Shown here piece after piece: positions 39,001-48,643 of a stretch of DNA of 64,000 bases. The number at the start of each line of letters is the position of its first letter. The first letter of the stretch is position 1. The notes under the pieces were generated by a model that was not told where the DNA came from, searched no databases, and was given only the letters and a program-made list of their open reading frames with translations. This DNA is from Stichopus chloronotus (taxonomy: Eukaryota; Echinodermata; Holothuroidea; Aspidochirotida; Stichopodidae), in contig CM037842.1 of assembly GCA_021234535.1 (NCBI GenBank), positions 9,903,771 to 9,967,770 of the forward strand. The letters run 5' to 3'. The position numbers and the translations under genes were made by a program.

Positions 39001-42000
39001 TGTTCATTGCAAAGGGCTTAAGGTTAAAACAAAATACTTCCAAAGGCAGCTGAAAACCTGGCTTGCAAAGTAATTGGTCGTTATGTTCTCTTCCTCCTTT
39101 TCTAGGGAAAGTTTACCCAAAATACCGAGTGAGACAAGCATTTCCAAAGCTTCAAACGAGTCAGAAAGTAAGCTCCCAACAGCAGTTGAATGTTAATGTG
39201 TGTTACCTTCTCTCACTTGCAACATTGCTTGTGTTTAATGGACATTTTCATGGGTACTATTATAGCATATTGGGACAGTATTATGCATTTGTTTTAGTAG
39301 CAGAATCAAAGCAAGTGCGATCGGTTTGAATATAGACATATTATTGTTCATAATGCTCAAAGCCTACCATACTAGCGGCATCAATCTGTTTCTCTATGAT
39401 CTTGAAAGGTCAAACTTAAAACATAAAAACTCTTTCTTTCAGATTATTACATTACAGAAGATCAAGGCCCAAACCGCCGTAGAATGTTTACGGAAAAAGA
39501 CATTTGTCTCATTTTGAATACTAAAGTAAATCATTGGCGAAGCAGGTGGATGGGGACAGTTCCATCTAGCACAGGGAATAAGAAATGTATCTTGGTAACT
39601 ACTATAGCAGGTAATAAGACACTCAGTTGCACAAGCTGAAACTGTTGCAACCTTATATTTTACTTCTGTTTTAAACAAATGGCAATGCTATTTCTTGGAT
39701 GTTAAGGAAAGATTCCCATATAATCATTGCATGAGGATTGACAAACATCATACATTTAAAAGAGTACATTTTACAGAACGTAGGGATACCAGAAAGATAG
39801 AATAAGTAATGTAGTTCAAGTGAGCGCACTTTAACAAACGAAGAGACTGGTTGATTGGCGTCCCAAATGCTATCCACAAACCCACAAATTGTTCAAATTT
39901 GCATTGAGATGTAATCAGTGCAAAAAATGTGGCATTTTAGAAGTTGGTCCTCACTGTCATGTCAAAATATTTTGAGTTGTTAGACCGTTGCTGTGGCTTA
40001 ACAGTCTCTTTTTGTTAGTGATCCAAAATAATCTTTAAACGGAGGGTTTTGCATCATTGATTTCGTTGAGTCGAGTTTAGTGTTTAAGTTAGTCAGTTTG
40101 ATCCACTGATGAATTGGTTTGAAGAGGACATGGGGCGTTTACAGTCATCGTTGACAGTCATCATTCAACGAAAACAGTTTTAACCATTGCCTAAACTGTA
40201 AGGCACATCAAAAACATTTACAACAACATTGAGCCGAAGATTAGTCACGGAAGGTATATGATTTAAATATGAAAAGGTTGGGTAAAAAAAGTATTGTTGT
40301 GCACTAAATAACTGAATTTCTATTTGTGAGAAACTTTTTTATTAAAAAGAGAGTCATAGTCTTCCCTTATTTTGGATAACTTACCGTTCCCTGTCTAAAT
40401 ACTAATTTAAAAAAAAACAAAAATATTTCAAAACAATAAAAAAAATAAATATCAAATATTTCCCGACATTCTCAGAGTTTTATATAATCCTTTTCCTGTG
40501 TTTTAGTATTCTTGGCGTCGTCTTGAGGTTTAGGAGGAAAGTTTTCTTTTATATTTCTTTTTCTACTCCCCAAACATAGACGAAATTCTGAAAAGCAAAG
40601 AGATCCATTGGGACGAGTTTGTGAAAAGAGCTTTAGACTTACCTTCTACGAGATACCTCATAAATGTTGAAGGCATCGCAATTTTGAAAGGTTTCCTCTT
40701 TACAATTTTATTATATATGAACTAATATTTTTCTTAAAATCTGCAGTGGATCATGATGGTGGTCACTTTATCTACGCAAAATTATGTATCCATATTGCTT
40801 AACCTGATCACCTATTTTTATTTTACAGTTGATTATATTTCTTGAACAATTTATTTTCTGTACAGATGATCTAAATTAACATTTTTGCTTTTGACTCGAC
40901 CAAATGGTCTCCCAAATGAAAATTACTGAGATCTTTTAATAAAAATTGTAATGAAAATTTTTGAGATACATTTCTTTATCCATACTTATGTAATAATTCC
41001 ACGAACAACATTTTTTTCAGCCAAACTACATTTGCTACAACAACATTTCCCTTGTGATACTCTTCAACGAAGGCTAGTACAGGCATTTGGTCAGAGTGAT
41101 TCTGAACCTACAATGTATTTACCTGAGGTCATGAGTCTAATAGCTGGTATACTAGAAGGTTTAAATCTAATTCATTCATATGGGGTGAGTTGTCACGAAA
41201 CAAAGCCTGTTTCCGACAGCGATCTACAATTATATGTTTACAAATTTAACTTTTTAGATCGATGTGATTAATTATTTGGTTTGGGCAGTTTTACATTTCT
41301 CTCATTTTAAACGATGTTCGAACTATTTGTGTCAACGTTTACAGTCAACATCAGAAACCATCATAAGATGTCGACAAAGGAGATTGCAAACGTGAACATG
41401 ATTAAGATGATTCACAGCAGAGCAATAGTGTGTGATCACTCTTGTAACTACAATTATAAATTGAATAATTACCTTTTGACTACATATAATTCTGTCACAG
41501 GTGTCCTACATGTTAAAAGCAACTCTGATTTTGTGTAAGGAGCTATACATGGGAAGAACAAAGGCGTTACTTCGCATTCCATTGCAATTTTAAAAAAAAG
41601 AGCAAAATAGTTCAATCATGAACTTATGTAACTGTTTATGTATACTTCCATTGCTATAAAATATGAGGTCGAGCTAATATATAGTAAGCGCCAGTAGAGG
41701 CATGTGTTATGTTTTTGTTACAAGTTGCGAAGGCTTCTTTGTGTTTTGTTTTGCAATCGATACTTTCAATGCCTTTTATAGTTCTCCCTTCAACTTGGGA
41801 TGTATCTCTCAAATGTTGTCGCATAAGATTCAGATTTTTTTACCATCCCCCACTCATCAGTTTAGCCGTACTAACCGCACGCTGTAATTTGTGTTACTGT
41901 GCAAGTGCACGTCGCAACAACTTTGGGGGGCACTTTTTGCACAGATAATGTGCAAATGGATAAGAAGCATTGGCTCTAAGTTGTAGCTTGATGGAATTTT

Positions 42001-45000
42001 CTCCAATTGGATTGAAAAACTGTGACACCTTCGGTAATTTCAAAAAAGCGCAATTAACACAAAAAGCACAACTTGCTTTGTAAAATACTCCATCGGTCTT
42101 TTTTTTTTTTTCTGTCCCAAGGTATATGACAGCTTGAGCAAAAACATAGCAAGCGCCAATAGAAGATTGTGATGAGCTTTAAATGTAATTTGCACCTTAG
42201 CTTAATTGTGAGTTTCTGCAATGGATTCGCTACTTAAATCTGTATCTACGGGAAGATCATCAGTTCTTTGGGAGAAGTAATTTGAGTTGCAGACAAAGAG
42301 TGTGATAAAACATATTGAAAATGTAAATGAATAACATGTAGGTACACAATCAATACGCTACAAACATTTCATACAATGGTCTTGCAAACATTCCTTGAGT
42401 ATTGATCCTCTACCGTTGCGTGATGTATTTAATTTACAGAGAAAGAGCATTTTCGCTGTTCCTGTCAGAATATTTTTTTTTTATATTAACCATTTTGAGA
42501 TGCCTTCCCTGTCAGTTAAATCATATTCTACCATTCTAATGAAATTAATGATTCACAATATTAACTGAAATGTTATTTGAAGTTTGTAGTCTCTCCCCGT
42601 TCAACTCATGTTTCAAATCTGAACGCATTCTTACAATACACAAGAGTACCTATAACGATACAGAAAAAACATTACGTAACCGTAGGGAAAGTGTTGACTT
42701 TTTTGCAGTGCTTTCAGCAGTCTTCACATTTGCCCCTGTCTTTGTCCAAAGAAATTTTTTTACCTAAGAAGTATTTTCTGAAACACTTTTTTAATTGAGT
42801 ACAGATTTATTTCACTTTACGTCATTTACTTTATATTTTCCTTGCAATTTGACATCCGCCCCAACCTTTTGACTACTTAGATTTATTATTTAATATCTCA
42901 TACCATTGAACAGTCTTTAAACAGTAACTATTCTGGCTTTTAGCTGTAAATGTTTATATACAATTATAAATTAAAATGGGAGTTACACTGCCTTGATCTA
43001 AAAGTACAAAGCAAGAACATGGTAATAAATTAAAAAGGCTAGTGTTCATAGTGCAGCAATTAAAAATAGACAACCATAGCATACACCCATTGTGGCCTAC
43101 CAATATTGCAACTACCCACAGTTATACATGCGTTTTCATACAAACATTGCATTGAAAGTTATTAACAAGTAATGATTTACTACTTTCATTCCGAGTTTAG
43201 TTTCTTCACCCCGGATTGTCAACCAAGAAAATATTAGTTGTCAGCAAAGGTTTCTGTAAGCTCTATGACTTTTGCCTGTCGAAAGATGCACCAAAAATTA
43301 CTTCATATAGAAAATCAGAGGTAAGTTACTAAATCTTAATTTAAGAAAGTACCCCAAACTGCTTACAAGCAGAGAAAGTACAAGAATGTCAGCATTTTAG
43401 GAAATTTCTTTTCTCATTTTCCAGATGCCATGCTCCTTTAATGATTTCCCACCAGAGGCATTACATAGGAATGAGTATTCACAACGTAGTGACGTCTGGT
43501 CCACTGCTGTAGTTATTTGGGAAATTCTTACAGGTAAGCAAATAAAGTCGTATCAAGAATTACTACATTATCTTATTATGACAATGATGAATGAAAAAAA
43601 CGTGATGAATGAAAAAACACGAATCAACTTTAATGACACACAAAGTTCATATTTAATTGGACATGAGCCCTCTTTATCATTTAAAGATCTCAACGTTTAT
43701 GTTTTAGTAATCCTACCATCAAATTTTCATCTTTACTTCTTATGCAATCGGTGAAGTTCAGTGGTGCGTTCTTTTCCTGATCTTTATCTAAAGTTGCTCC
43801 GGTTTGAAGTTCTTTAAGAGTCTTCCAAGTCAAAGACATTCTTATGTAGATCTGTAACTTTTATCATCTGAACAAGATCTCAGACTGTAAGATTAAAAGC
43901 ATCCATGTTCACTGATTCAAAAGTGGTACTTCATAGTTCCTTTATTTGGATCTAGGTACACCTCCGTTTGCCAGTGATCCATCTGACACTTTGTTGGAAG
44001 ATCACGTTGAGGTACCCACTCCTTCCCAAGTTACTCACTACGAAGAAATTAGGTAAATATAATAAGTGTATGAGATATAACGTTACCAAACTCAATAGTT
44101 TTCATTAAAATGAACAGTATATATATCCATAAACAGATGACAAAAAGAATAAAACAGCGTTATCCTTCTTCCATTCTGGGACATTTCATTCAAAGGACAA
44201 GAGTACTTGTATCTGAAGGTGAGGGGGGGGGGGGGATTTTTCACTTAATGTAGGAAAATGATTTTATCGTTTTCTTATTTATTTTGTGACAAAACAGATG
44301 AACATGATATGCAAAGTGGCGGAAATAAGTAATGTATCACGCCGAATGGATTATTACTGCAAGATTATATTACTAATCACTGCGGTCCCTTGCTAAAAAT
44401 AACAACATTAGATTACCGATCACTTTGGTGATGTGTTAAAATAGCAAAATCAAGATTGCATTGTTCATGACTGTGGTCAAATGTTAAAATAATATAATTT
44501 GGTTTACTTTTATTGTATCAGGAATAAAATATTATACCTCTGTTGGCATCACGTTTGTCCTAGACGTCCAAGCGTTCGTGAACTCAGGGAGTCTTATCAA
44601 AAGATAGATTAGTGGATAATTTTTCATCTATAGAATAATAATGAAATGCTGAAGTACGTGATATAGACACGGGTGATATTACGCTATGCTATGTACTCCA
44701 CGAACAGTGTGCTTTAATGCAATTAACTTCGTAGAACTTTTTTATTGTTTATGCACTACCTTATTTCCGCTTTCACTTTCACTCATCCGTAATCAACATG
44801 GCTATCTACCCGCTCTCTATCAGTAATTATGTTTATTCTGATCCAAAGGATTTCCCAGAACTGTTACAAATATTTTAACGGTTTAAAACAAACAGCAACT
44901 ACCTGTTATTTTCTGACAATTTTGATGCAATTTTCATGAGTAATTTGTATGATCTCATTATTTATGTACAAATATTGCGATGCTTTTGTAAATACATTTT

Positions 45001-45152
45001 GATTTTTATTTTCACAGATATTTGAGTCGTTAACAGATGATTCTTATGAGATTCCTCGCAATGATTTATACACTTCCATGAATGCTAGTACACTAAATGA
45101 TAGCAAAGAAGAAGAAGAAGTCTATACGGACAATTACACTGTATTAACATAA
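32767..45152 (+). CDS. Ig-domain receptor with tyrosine-kinase-like pseudokinase domain (5' end unresolved)
   Basis: Exons 32767-33099, 33320-33619, 34243-34563, 35027-35335, 35756-36088, 36695-36802, 37070-37106, 37876-37958, 38935-38965, 39106-39167, 39443-39610, 40580-40690, 41021-41184, 43201-43320, 43425-43533, 43956-44052, 44522-44603 and 45018-45152 stay in one frame. Product: five Ig-like domains (about 532 aa), one membrane segment, a juxtamembrane region, a kinase fold of about 284 aa and a Tyr-rich tail. The kinase fold is plain (LIAGILEGLNLIHSYG, SDVWSTAVVIWEILTG, CW...RRPSVREL), but HRD reads HPG, the following Asn is Lys, DFG reads DFC, and no glycine loop or VAIK lysine is visible. 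Catalysis is therefore unlikely, and signalling by docking is inferred. Last intron begins AT, not GT. Confidence 0.8.
33320..33619 (+). CDS. Receptor exon: Ig-like domain 2
   Basis: 100 residues, phase 1 on both sides (ATTAG, GTAAGC). Core NVNFTCFVVG...LYFSVN...ALLSCNCDLF; the usual Trp is replaced by Phe and there is an extra cysteine next to the F-strand cysteine. Confidence 0.8.
34243..34563 (+). CDS. Receptor exon: Ig-like domain 3
   Basis: 107 residues, phase 1 on both sides (GACTAG, GTAGGG). Core TTVICKAIAE...ISWKIND...YTIGCRSW has both cysteines and the Trp. Confidence 0.8.
35027..35335 (+). CDS. Receptor exon: Ig-like domain 4
   Basis: 103 residues, phase 1 on both sides (GTTTAG, GTAAGC). 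VPPTLYITVDGK then AVTITCFSVG...LSFTLNGD...EVATCTS; both cysteines present, Trp replaced by Phe. Two N-glycosylation sequons. Confidence 0.8.
35756..36088 (+). CDS. Receptor exon: Ig-like domain 5, non-canonical cysteines
   Basis: 111 residues, phase 1 on both sides (TTTCAG, GTAAGA). AVPILSLFINDREV start matches the other Ig exons; the F-strand cysteine (TIFCKIM) is present, but the B-strand position reads VTFVVYD without cysteine, and a cysteine appears about 12 residues later (FLTCEVN). Membrane-proximal domain. Confidence 0.75.
36695..36802 (+). CDS. Receptor exon: transmembrane segment
   Basis: 36 residues, phase 1 on both sides (TTTTACAG, GTAAGT). A single hydrophobic run IVVGSVVGIALLVLFY is followed by K and GEGTFR. 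It sits directly after the last Ig exon, as expected for a type I receptor. Confidence 0.85.
36846..36930. repeat. (GGAT)n-like imperfect tetranucleotide repeat
   Basis: GGATGGATGAATGGATGG-type repeats in the intron after the transmembrane exon. Confidence 0.85.
37070..37106 (+). CDS. Receptor exon: juxtamembrane 1
   Basis: 12 codons (AIWASVISKLSL plus split codon), entering in phase 1 after a T-rich tract and GGAAAG and leaving in phase 2 at GTATGT. Supported mainly by phase fit with both neighbours; short, so only moderately sure. Confidence 0.5.
37876..37958 (+). CDS. Receptor exon: juxtamembrane 2
   Basis: Reads NPCDSEDNGSSVEMNDLHED then AFQERRP in the only frame compatible with phase 2 in (ATAAAG) and phase 1 out (GTAATT). 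Acidic, hydrophilic cytoplasmic linker. Confidence 0.6.
37959..38934 (+). other. Receptor gene intron
   Basis: About 1 kb, nothing coding or repetitive recognised. Confidence 0.5.
38935..38965 (+). CDS. Receptor exon: juxtamembrane 3
   Basis: Micro-exon of 31 bases (TTCTAG, GTAAGA) reading TLHRSLPNPP, phase 1 in and phase 2 out. It pairs with the related SLPKIP phrase of the next exon. Confidence 0.5.
39106..39167 (+). CDS. Receptor exon: juxtamembrane 4
   Basis: 62 bases (TTTTCTAG, GTAAGC), phase 2 in and phase 1 out: RESLPKIPSETSISKASNES. Ser-rich cytoplasmic linker before the kinase-like domain. Confidence 0.55.
39443..39610 (+). CDS. Receptor exon: pseudokinase N-lobe (strands 1-3)
   Basis: 56 residues, phase 1 on both sides (TTTCAG, GTAATA). 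NYYITEDQ, then FTEKDICLILNTKVNHWRSR, WMGTVPSS and KKCILVTTIA match the layout of kinase strands 1-3. The glycine-rich loop G-x-G-x-x-G is absent, and the strand-3 V-A-x-K lysine is not seen (ILVTT). Confidence 0.7.
40131..40400 (+). mobile_element. Diverged copy of the TTAA MITE in a receptor intron
   Basis: 40119-40140 resembles the MITE end at 61581-61601 (shared GGGCGTTT preceded by TT-AAG-GGA-AT with few changes). The interior 40250-40390 aligns with 61715-61862: TAGTCACGGAAG / GAGTAACGGAAG, GTGAGAAACTT, CTTATTTTG. The right terminal repeat is not seen, so the copy is truncated or decayed. Confidence 0.6.
40580..40690 (+). CDS. Receptor exon: pseudokinase helix C region
   Basis: 37 residues, phase 1 on both sides (ACATAG, GTTTCC donor, which is weak). 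HWDEFVKRALDLPSTRYLIN then VEGIAILK corresponds to helix C and strand 4 (kinase H-N-I-V-x-L-x-G region). Confidence 0.65.
41021..41184 (+). CDS. Receptor exon: pseudokinase helices D and E
   Basis: Enters in phase 1 after TTTTTTTCAG and leaves in phase 0 at GTGAGT. LPEVMSLIAGILEGLNLIHS is a good match to kinase helix E (I-x-x-G-L-x-Y-L-H-S). Confidence 0.8.
41185..43200 (+). other. Large intron within the pseudokinase
   Basis: About 2 kb between the helix E and catalytic-loop exons. No additional exon is recognised; ORFs at 41314-41538, 41702-41948 and 42570-42798 show no kinase or other domain features. Confidence 0.5.
43201..43320 (+). CDS. Receptor exon: degenerate catalytic loop and DFG
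   Basis: 40 residues, phase 0 on both sides (GTTTAG, GTAAGT). FLHPGLSTKKILVVSKGFCK followed by LYDFCLSKDAP aligns with F-V-H-R-D-L-x-x-R-N-I-L-V...D-F-G. The proton-acceptor HRD is HPG, the metal-binding Asn is Lys and DFG is DFC. These three losses define a pseudokinase. Confidence 0.85.
43425..43533 (+). CDS. Receptor exon: P+1 loop and helix F
   Basis: Phase 0 in (TTCCAG), phase 1 out (GTAAGC). FPPEALHRNEYSQRSDVWST then AVVIWEILTG carries the conserved APE-like (PPE) motif and the SDVWS-x-x-V-V-I-W-E-I-L-T-G helix of tyrosine kinases. Confidence 0.9.
43956..44052 (+). CDS. Receptor exon: helix G region
   Basis: Phase 1 in (ATCTAG), phase 2 out (GTAAAT). GTPPFASDPSDTLLEDHVEV, then PTPSQVTHYEEI, corresponds to the G-x-x-P-F...helix G segment. 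Confidence 0.75.
44522..44603 (+). CDS. Receptor exon: helices H-I, abnormal 5' splice site
   Basis: Phase 2 in (GTATCAG). NKILYLCWHHVCPRRPSVRE then LRESYQK is the C-W...R-P-S end of the kinase fold. The in-frame boundary with the tail exon (phase 0) falls after AAG at 44603, but the intron would start ATAGAT instead of GT. If unspliced, translation ends two codons on at TAG 44610-44612 and the Tyr-rich tail is lost. Confidence 0.7.
45018..45152 (+). CDS. Receptor exon: Tyr-rich cytoplasmic tail
   Basis: Follows TTTTCACAG, open in phase 0, stop TAA at 45150-45152. Reads IFESLTDDSYEIPRNDLYTS then MNASTLND, an acidic run and VYTDNYTVLT. Contains YEIP, YTSM (Y-x-x-M, a PI3-kinase p85 SH2 type site) and two more tyrosines in acidic context. 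Confidence 0.75.
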   Translation: MFESLTDDSYEIPRNDLYTSMNASTLNDSKEEEEVYTDNYTVLT

Positions 45153-46124
45153 GCGGATTGATTTAGTTTTTATGTGTGGAATAGTCATTGGATATCACTT
45201 TTACAATGTAATTACTGAGTCAATGACACTGAATCTCTTAATCATAAACAACGTTTAGCAAAAGTAATCCTTTCATACGATGAACCTACCGTAGGGATAT
45301 TAAGAATTAAAATACCGACACCCTTGTAGCTTTAATAACGCCATGGAGAGGCTCTATAATCTAGCACTAATTGAAAGTAATCAGTTATTGTCGATAACAT
45401 TGTCGCATTGCATGTACACATTTTTGACTGTTCAATTCTAAGTAGTATTATTAGTGAGTGCAATTGTGTTTCAATATGTTTAGGAAGTTGAAAACAGTAT
45501 TCTCACTAATCATTAATTATGAACGAAGATGTCATAGTTAATATGTTCGATGTGGATTTAAAGTTTCACGTGGGAAGAAAAGAAATGTTCCTGGGGTGAG
45601 AAAGCTAAGTTTAACGTTTTAGCTATATGCTACCTTCATAGTTTAACATTTTATTAAATACCAACTAGCTAATGACTTGGATCCTTGATTGTTATATCGT
45701 AATGATGCCACCGAGATGCACAACTTAGATTAGTTGAGCAAGGAAAGAAGCTGCACCATCCACCAATTGAAATCCCTCCCCCCCCCCCCTCCGCCCTCCA
45801 CTAATTAATCGGTAGCTTTACATTAAACGTCTGTGAATTTCAGGACAACAGAGGCCAACCTTATAAAATTTTCGTTCTTCATCCACGACGAACTTCTCCC
45901 GTAACGCAGAGTATTCCTTTTTCAAAAATAATGAGACCGATGTTTTGAAGATATTCTTCACTAGAAGGTGTAGTTGTGATTTGGTGCAAATTCGTTTACA
46001 TTGTTTCTTATTATTCATAAAAAGATGAATATAATGTTCGTATTAATAATGTTCAAACCAATTTGTGCAGTCAGCTTTTGAAATGAACACGAATGGACTA
46101 ATTGTCCTAATATGAAGTTTAGGT

Positions 46125-46130
46125 AATAAA
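46125..46130 (+). promoter_or_regulatory. Candidate polyadenylation signal of the receptor gene
   Basis: Canonical AATAAA about 975 bases after the TAA stop at 45152. Position is plausible; no experimental support is visible. Confidence 0.4.
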
Positions 46131-47778
46131 ATTCACATTGAGAATCTTAATGCTAAACCCAAGTAATATTACCATTATTAATCTTGTTGTTGCACTTTGT
46201 ACTTACAACTGTACAGCTGTATTTGCTTTTACTATATTTTTTATGTAAATTTGTAAAATAGTTGAATATTATTCCTTTCAATTATGTCGAAAGTTCCTTC
46301 ATGTATGACAACATTTCGTTGATAATTGAAATTCTACGGAAACACTTTAACCACCAATGCTAATTGAATGGTCAGAGGAGTGACAGGAAAACGGTGCTTA
46401 AATTTACATCGCTAAATGGAGTCCGATAAGTGATCTCCCTCAGCAATAAAATCATCAAGCATCACCAACACGTACGTAAACTAAAGAATAAGTTGTGTTT
46501 GTTGATAGGGTAGAGCTTATTAAACGACACAGCTATATTCAGTTTGTCAGTTACGACAATTTACAATTATTGATGAGAATTTGATTTTCCTGGTAGAGAT
46601 TATTTCTGAACAAATCCTCACTTCAGGTCGAATAGCAAATCTTGTCGAAGTTTCCTTCCAGTACCTTCTCAATTAAGAATTGACCTTTGTAGGTGAATGA
46701 CCCGCGAACATAGTAGGAGAAACTGTTGAGAAACTGTTGATATAATTTTATTTTAAAACATACTTTGTAGCTTACATGAATGGCCATAGTTGTCGTTGTT
46801 CCCACACGTTTTCGATCGCTCTTATCCCATGCAGTTATGGTATGAGTGACTGACATCAGTACACAGTGCGCTGAATGTGATATAATGTTGTCTACTGAAC
46901 AAATAATGTACGATCACATTCTATAGGCATGACTTACAGTAAGAGAAAACAAGCTTATGATGCCCTCATCTGAAAAGAAAGTATCCTTCGTCGTACTAGA
47001 TTAATCAATTATACTCACGAACGTCCTCTAGCAAAGCACTGCACTGTACTCATCTTTTATAAAAGAACAGTCATCGACAAAATAAGTCCTTGATGATTCT
47101 TCCCATCCGTCATACAAAAACAATCAGTAGCATTGTCGAATATCAACGGTCGAGAGGGAAAAAATGCAAAAGAGTGCGCTCTCTCAAAATTTCGAATTAA
47201 TGTTTCGAACTTGTAAGATAATATCTCCAAATTCTGACGAACAAGAGAGTAACTCAAAATGTCGAGGTAGGAAGCCAAAATTCCAAGACATTTTAAATTT
47301 TTTAAAAAGTAAGTTTAAAAAAATTAAGCTCTCTAGATTCTTTTCTTTTCCACTTCCAGCCAACGTGCTCAACAAATTTACGAGAACTTTTATAGTGTGC
47401 GTTTGAATTACTGACAGTGGCATTTCTTTGTGACCAAATACAAACTTTAGAGAAAATGGTACGATGTTGCACACTTTGTTACTTAAGAAATCTAATTTGA
47501 CCTAAAAGGCTTTAGGTCATCTTGTTGTCAGTGTAATCAAAGAATCAGTTCAAGATCAAAGATTAACAAATTCTTTGTTCTATCGTGAAGGTTCCTATAC
47601 ACCTCTGAAGTCAGTGAAGGTGGAACCAGCATATTGAACATTGCATTTGGTACAAGCAAAACGAGATAAATAGTGGAATTGGAAGTACATGTGCAGTACA
47701 CATACATACACACACGCACGCACGCACGCAAACGCATACATACATGCATACATAGATACATACACACACATACATAAC

Positions 47779-47854
47779 ATACATACATACATACATACAT
47801 ACATACATACATACATACATACATACATACATACATACATACATACATACATAC
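47779..47854. repeat. (ACAT)n microsatellite
   Basis: About 18 uninterrupted ACAT units, flanked by CA- and TA-rich sequence from about 47700 to 47960. Confidence 0.95.
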
Positions 47855-48530
47855 ACATAATCTATATATATATACAGTCTATACATTCTATATATACTCT
47901 ACATAATCTATATATATCATTATATATTGTTATATACAATATTATTATATTATTACTTATCTCATATATATATTATTATTGTATATTCACTTTTCACAAA
48001 AATTAATTTCCTTTGAATCCAATTTTCTTTTTCAAATAAGCCAGTCTGTATGGCAATGATATTGCCATATGTGTGATAATATCTTATTATGTGCGATAAA
48101 GCAATGATCAGGAAATCATTTCCTTTCACAATCTTACATTTGTGGTGAGTGGAAAGACTATCTTCAATATTAGTACATGAGTTATATTGTTATGTTGTTG
48201 TATATCGTTAGTATATGTTAGTATATTCTTAGAATATGTTAGATCTGCTTGTAAGACCGAAGTTCAGAGGCTAATAAATATATTTCAATTGCATTCGAGC
48301 ACCAATCAATGACGAACTCCACTTTTCAAAAGTGCATATTCATAAGAATATCACAGGGAGACGCAGAGAATCCACATGCATATTACATGTTTAATGTAAT
48401 ATGAAAAACATTTGCAGACGTAAGGAATTTTCTCTTCATAGATTTATGATAATGTAGCAGTTTCTGGTTTACTCATAGTTATTTTTCATGTAGACAGGCT
48501 TCGCTACGTAAGCAGGAAATCATTGACAAT

Positions 48531-48537
48531 TATAAAA
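48531..48537 (+). promoter_or_regulatory. TATA box of the C-type lectin gene
   Basis: TATAAAA lies 43 bases upstream of the ATG at 48574, so transcription would start only about 10-15 bases before the start codon. No equally good box was found at the other two leader exons. Confidence 0.45.
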
Positions 48538-48573
48538 TTGTGATTCGTTTCTTGGATCGGAACTAAAAGAGTA

Positions 48574-48643
48574 ATGATGCAGCTTTTCACACATATTGCA
48601 TGCATCATGTTAGGAGTTTTTTGGTTGAACGCATGGACAGGCG
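48574..48643 (+). CDS. CTL gene exon 1: signal peptide
   Basis: ATGATG start; 23 codons with hydrophobic core (IACIMLGVFWL) and NAWTG end, then phase-1 donor GTGAGC. An in-frame second ATG follows immediately. Confidence 0.8.

Larger units (their letters stand above)
45153..48530. other. 3' flank of the receptor gene and intergenic DNA
   Basis: No second gene is supported. AATAAA at 46125-46130 is the best polyadenylation signal for the receptor transcript, giving a 3' UTR of about 1 kb. The ACAT microsatellite generates several spurious ORFs on both strands. Confidence 0.5.

Noticed and set aside
43191..43200. Acceptor at 43195 (CCGAG) for the catalytic-loop exon
   Set aside because: It puts a stop codon into the kinase frame; the acceptor at 43200 (GTTTAG) keeps phase 0 and aligns exactly with the F-V-H-R-D-L region.
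47537..48006. Overlapping ORFs of about 90-105 codons on both strands
   Set aside because: Products of the ACAT microsatellite, which is open in several frames.
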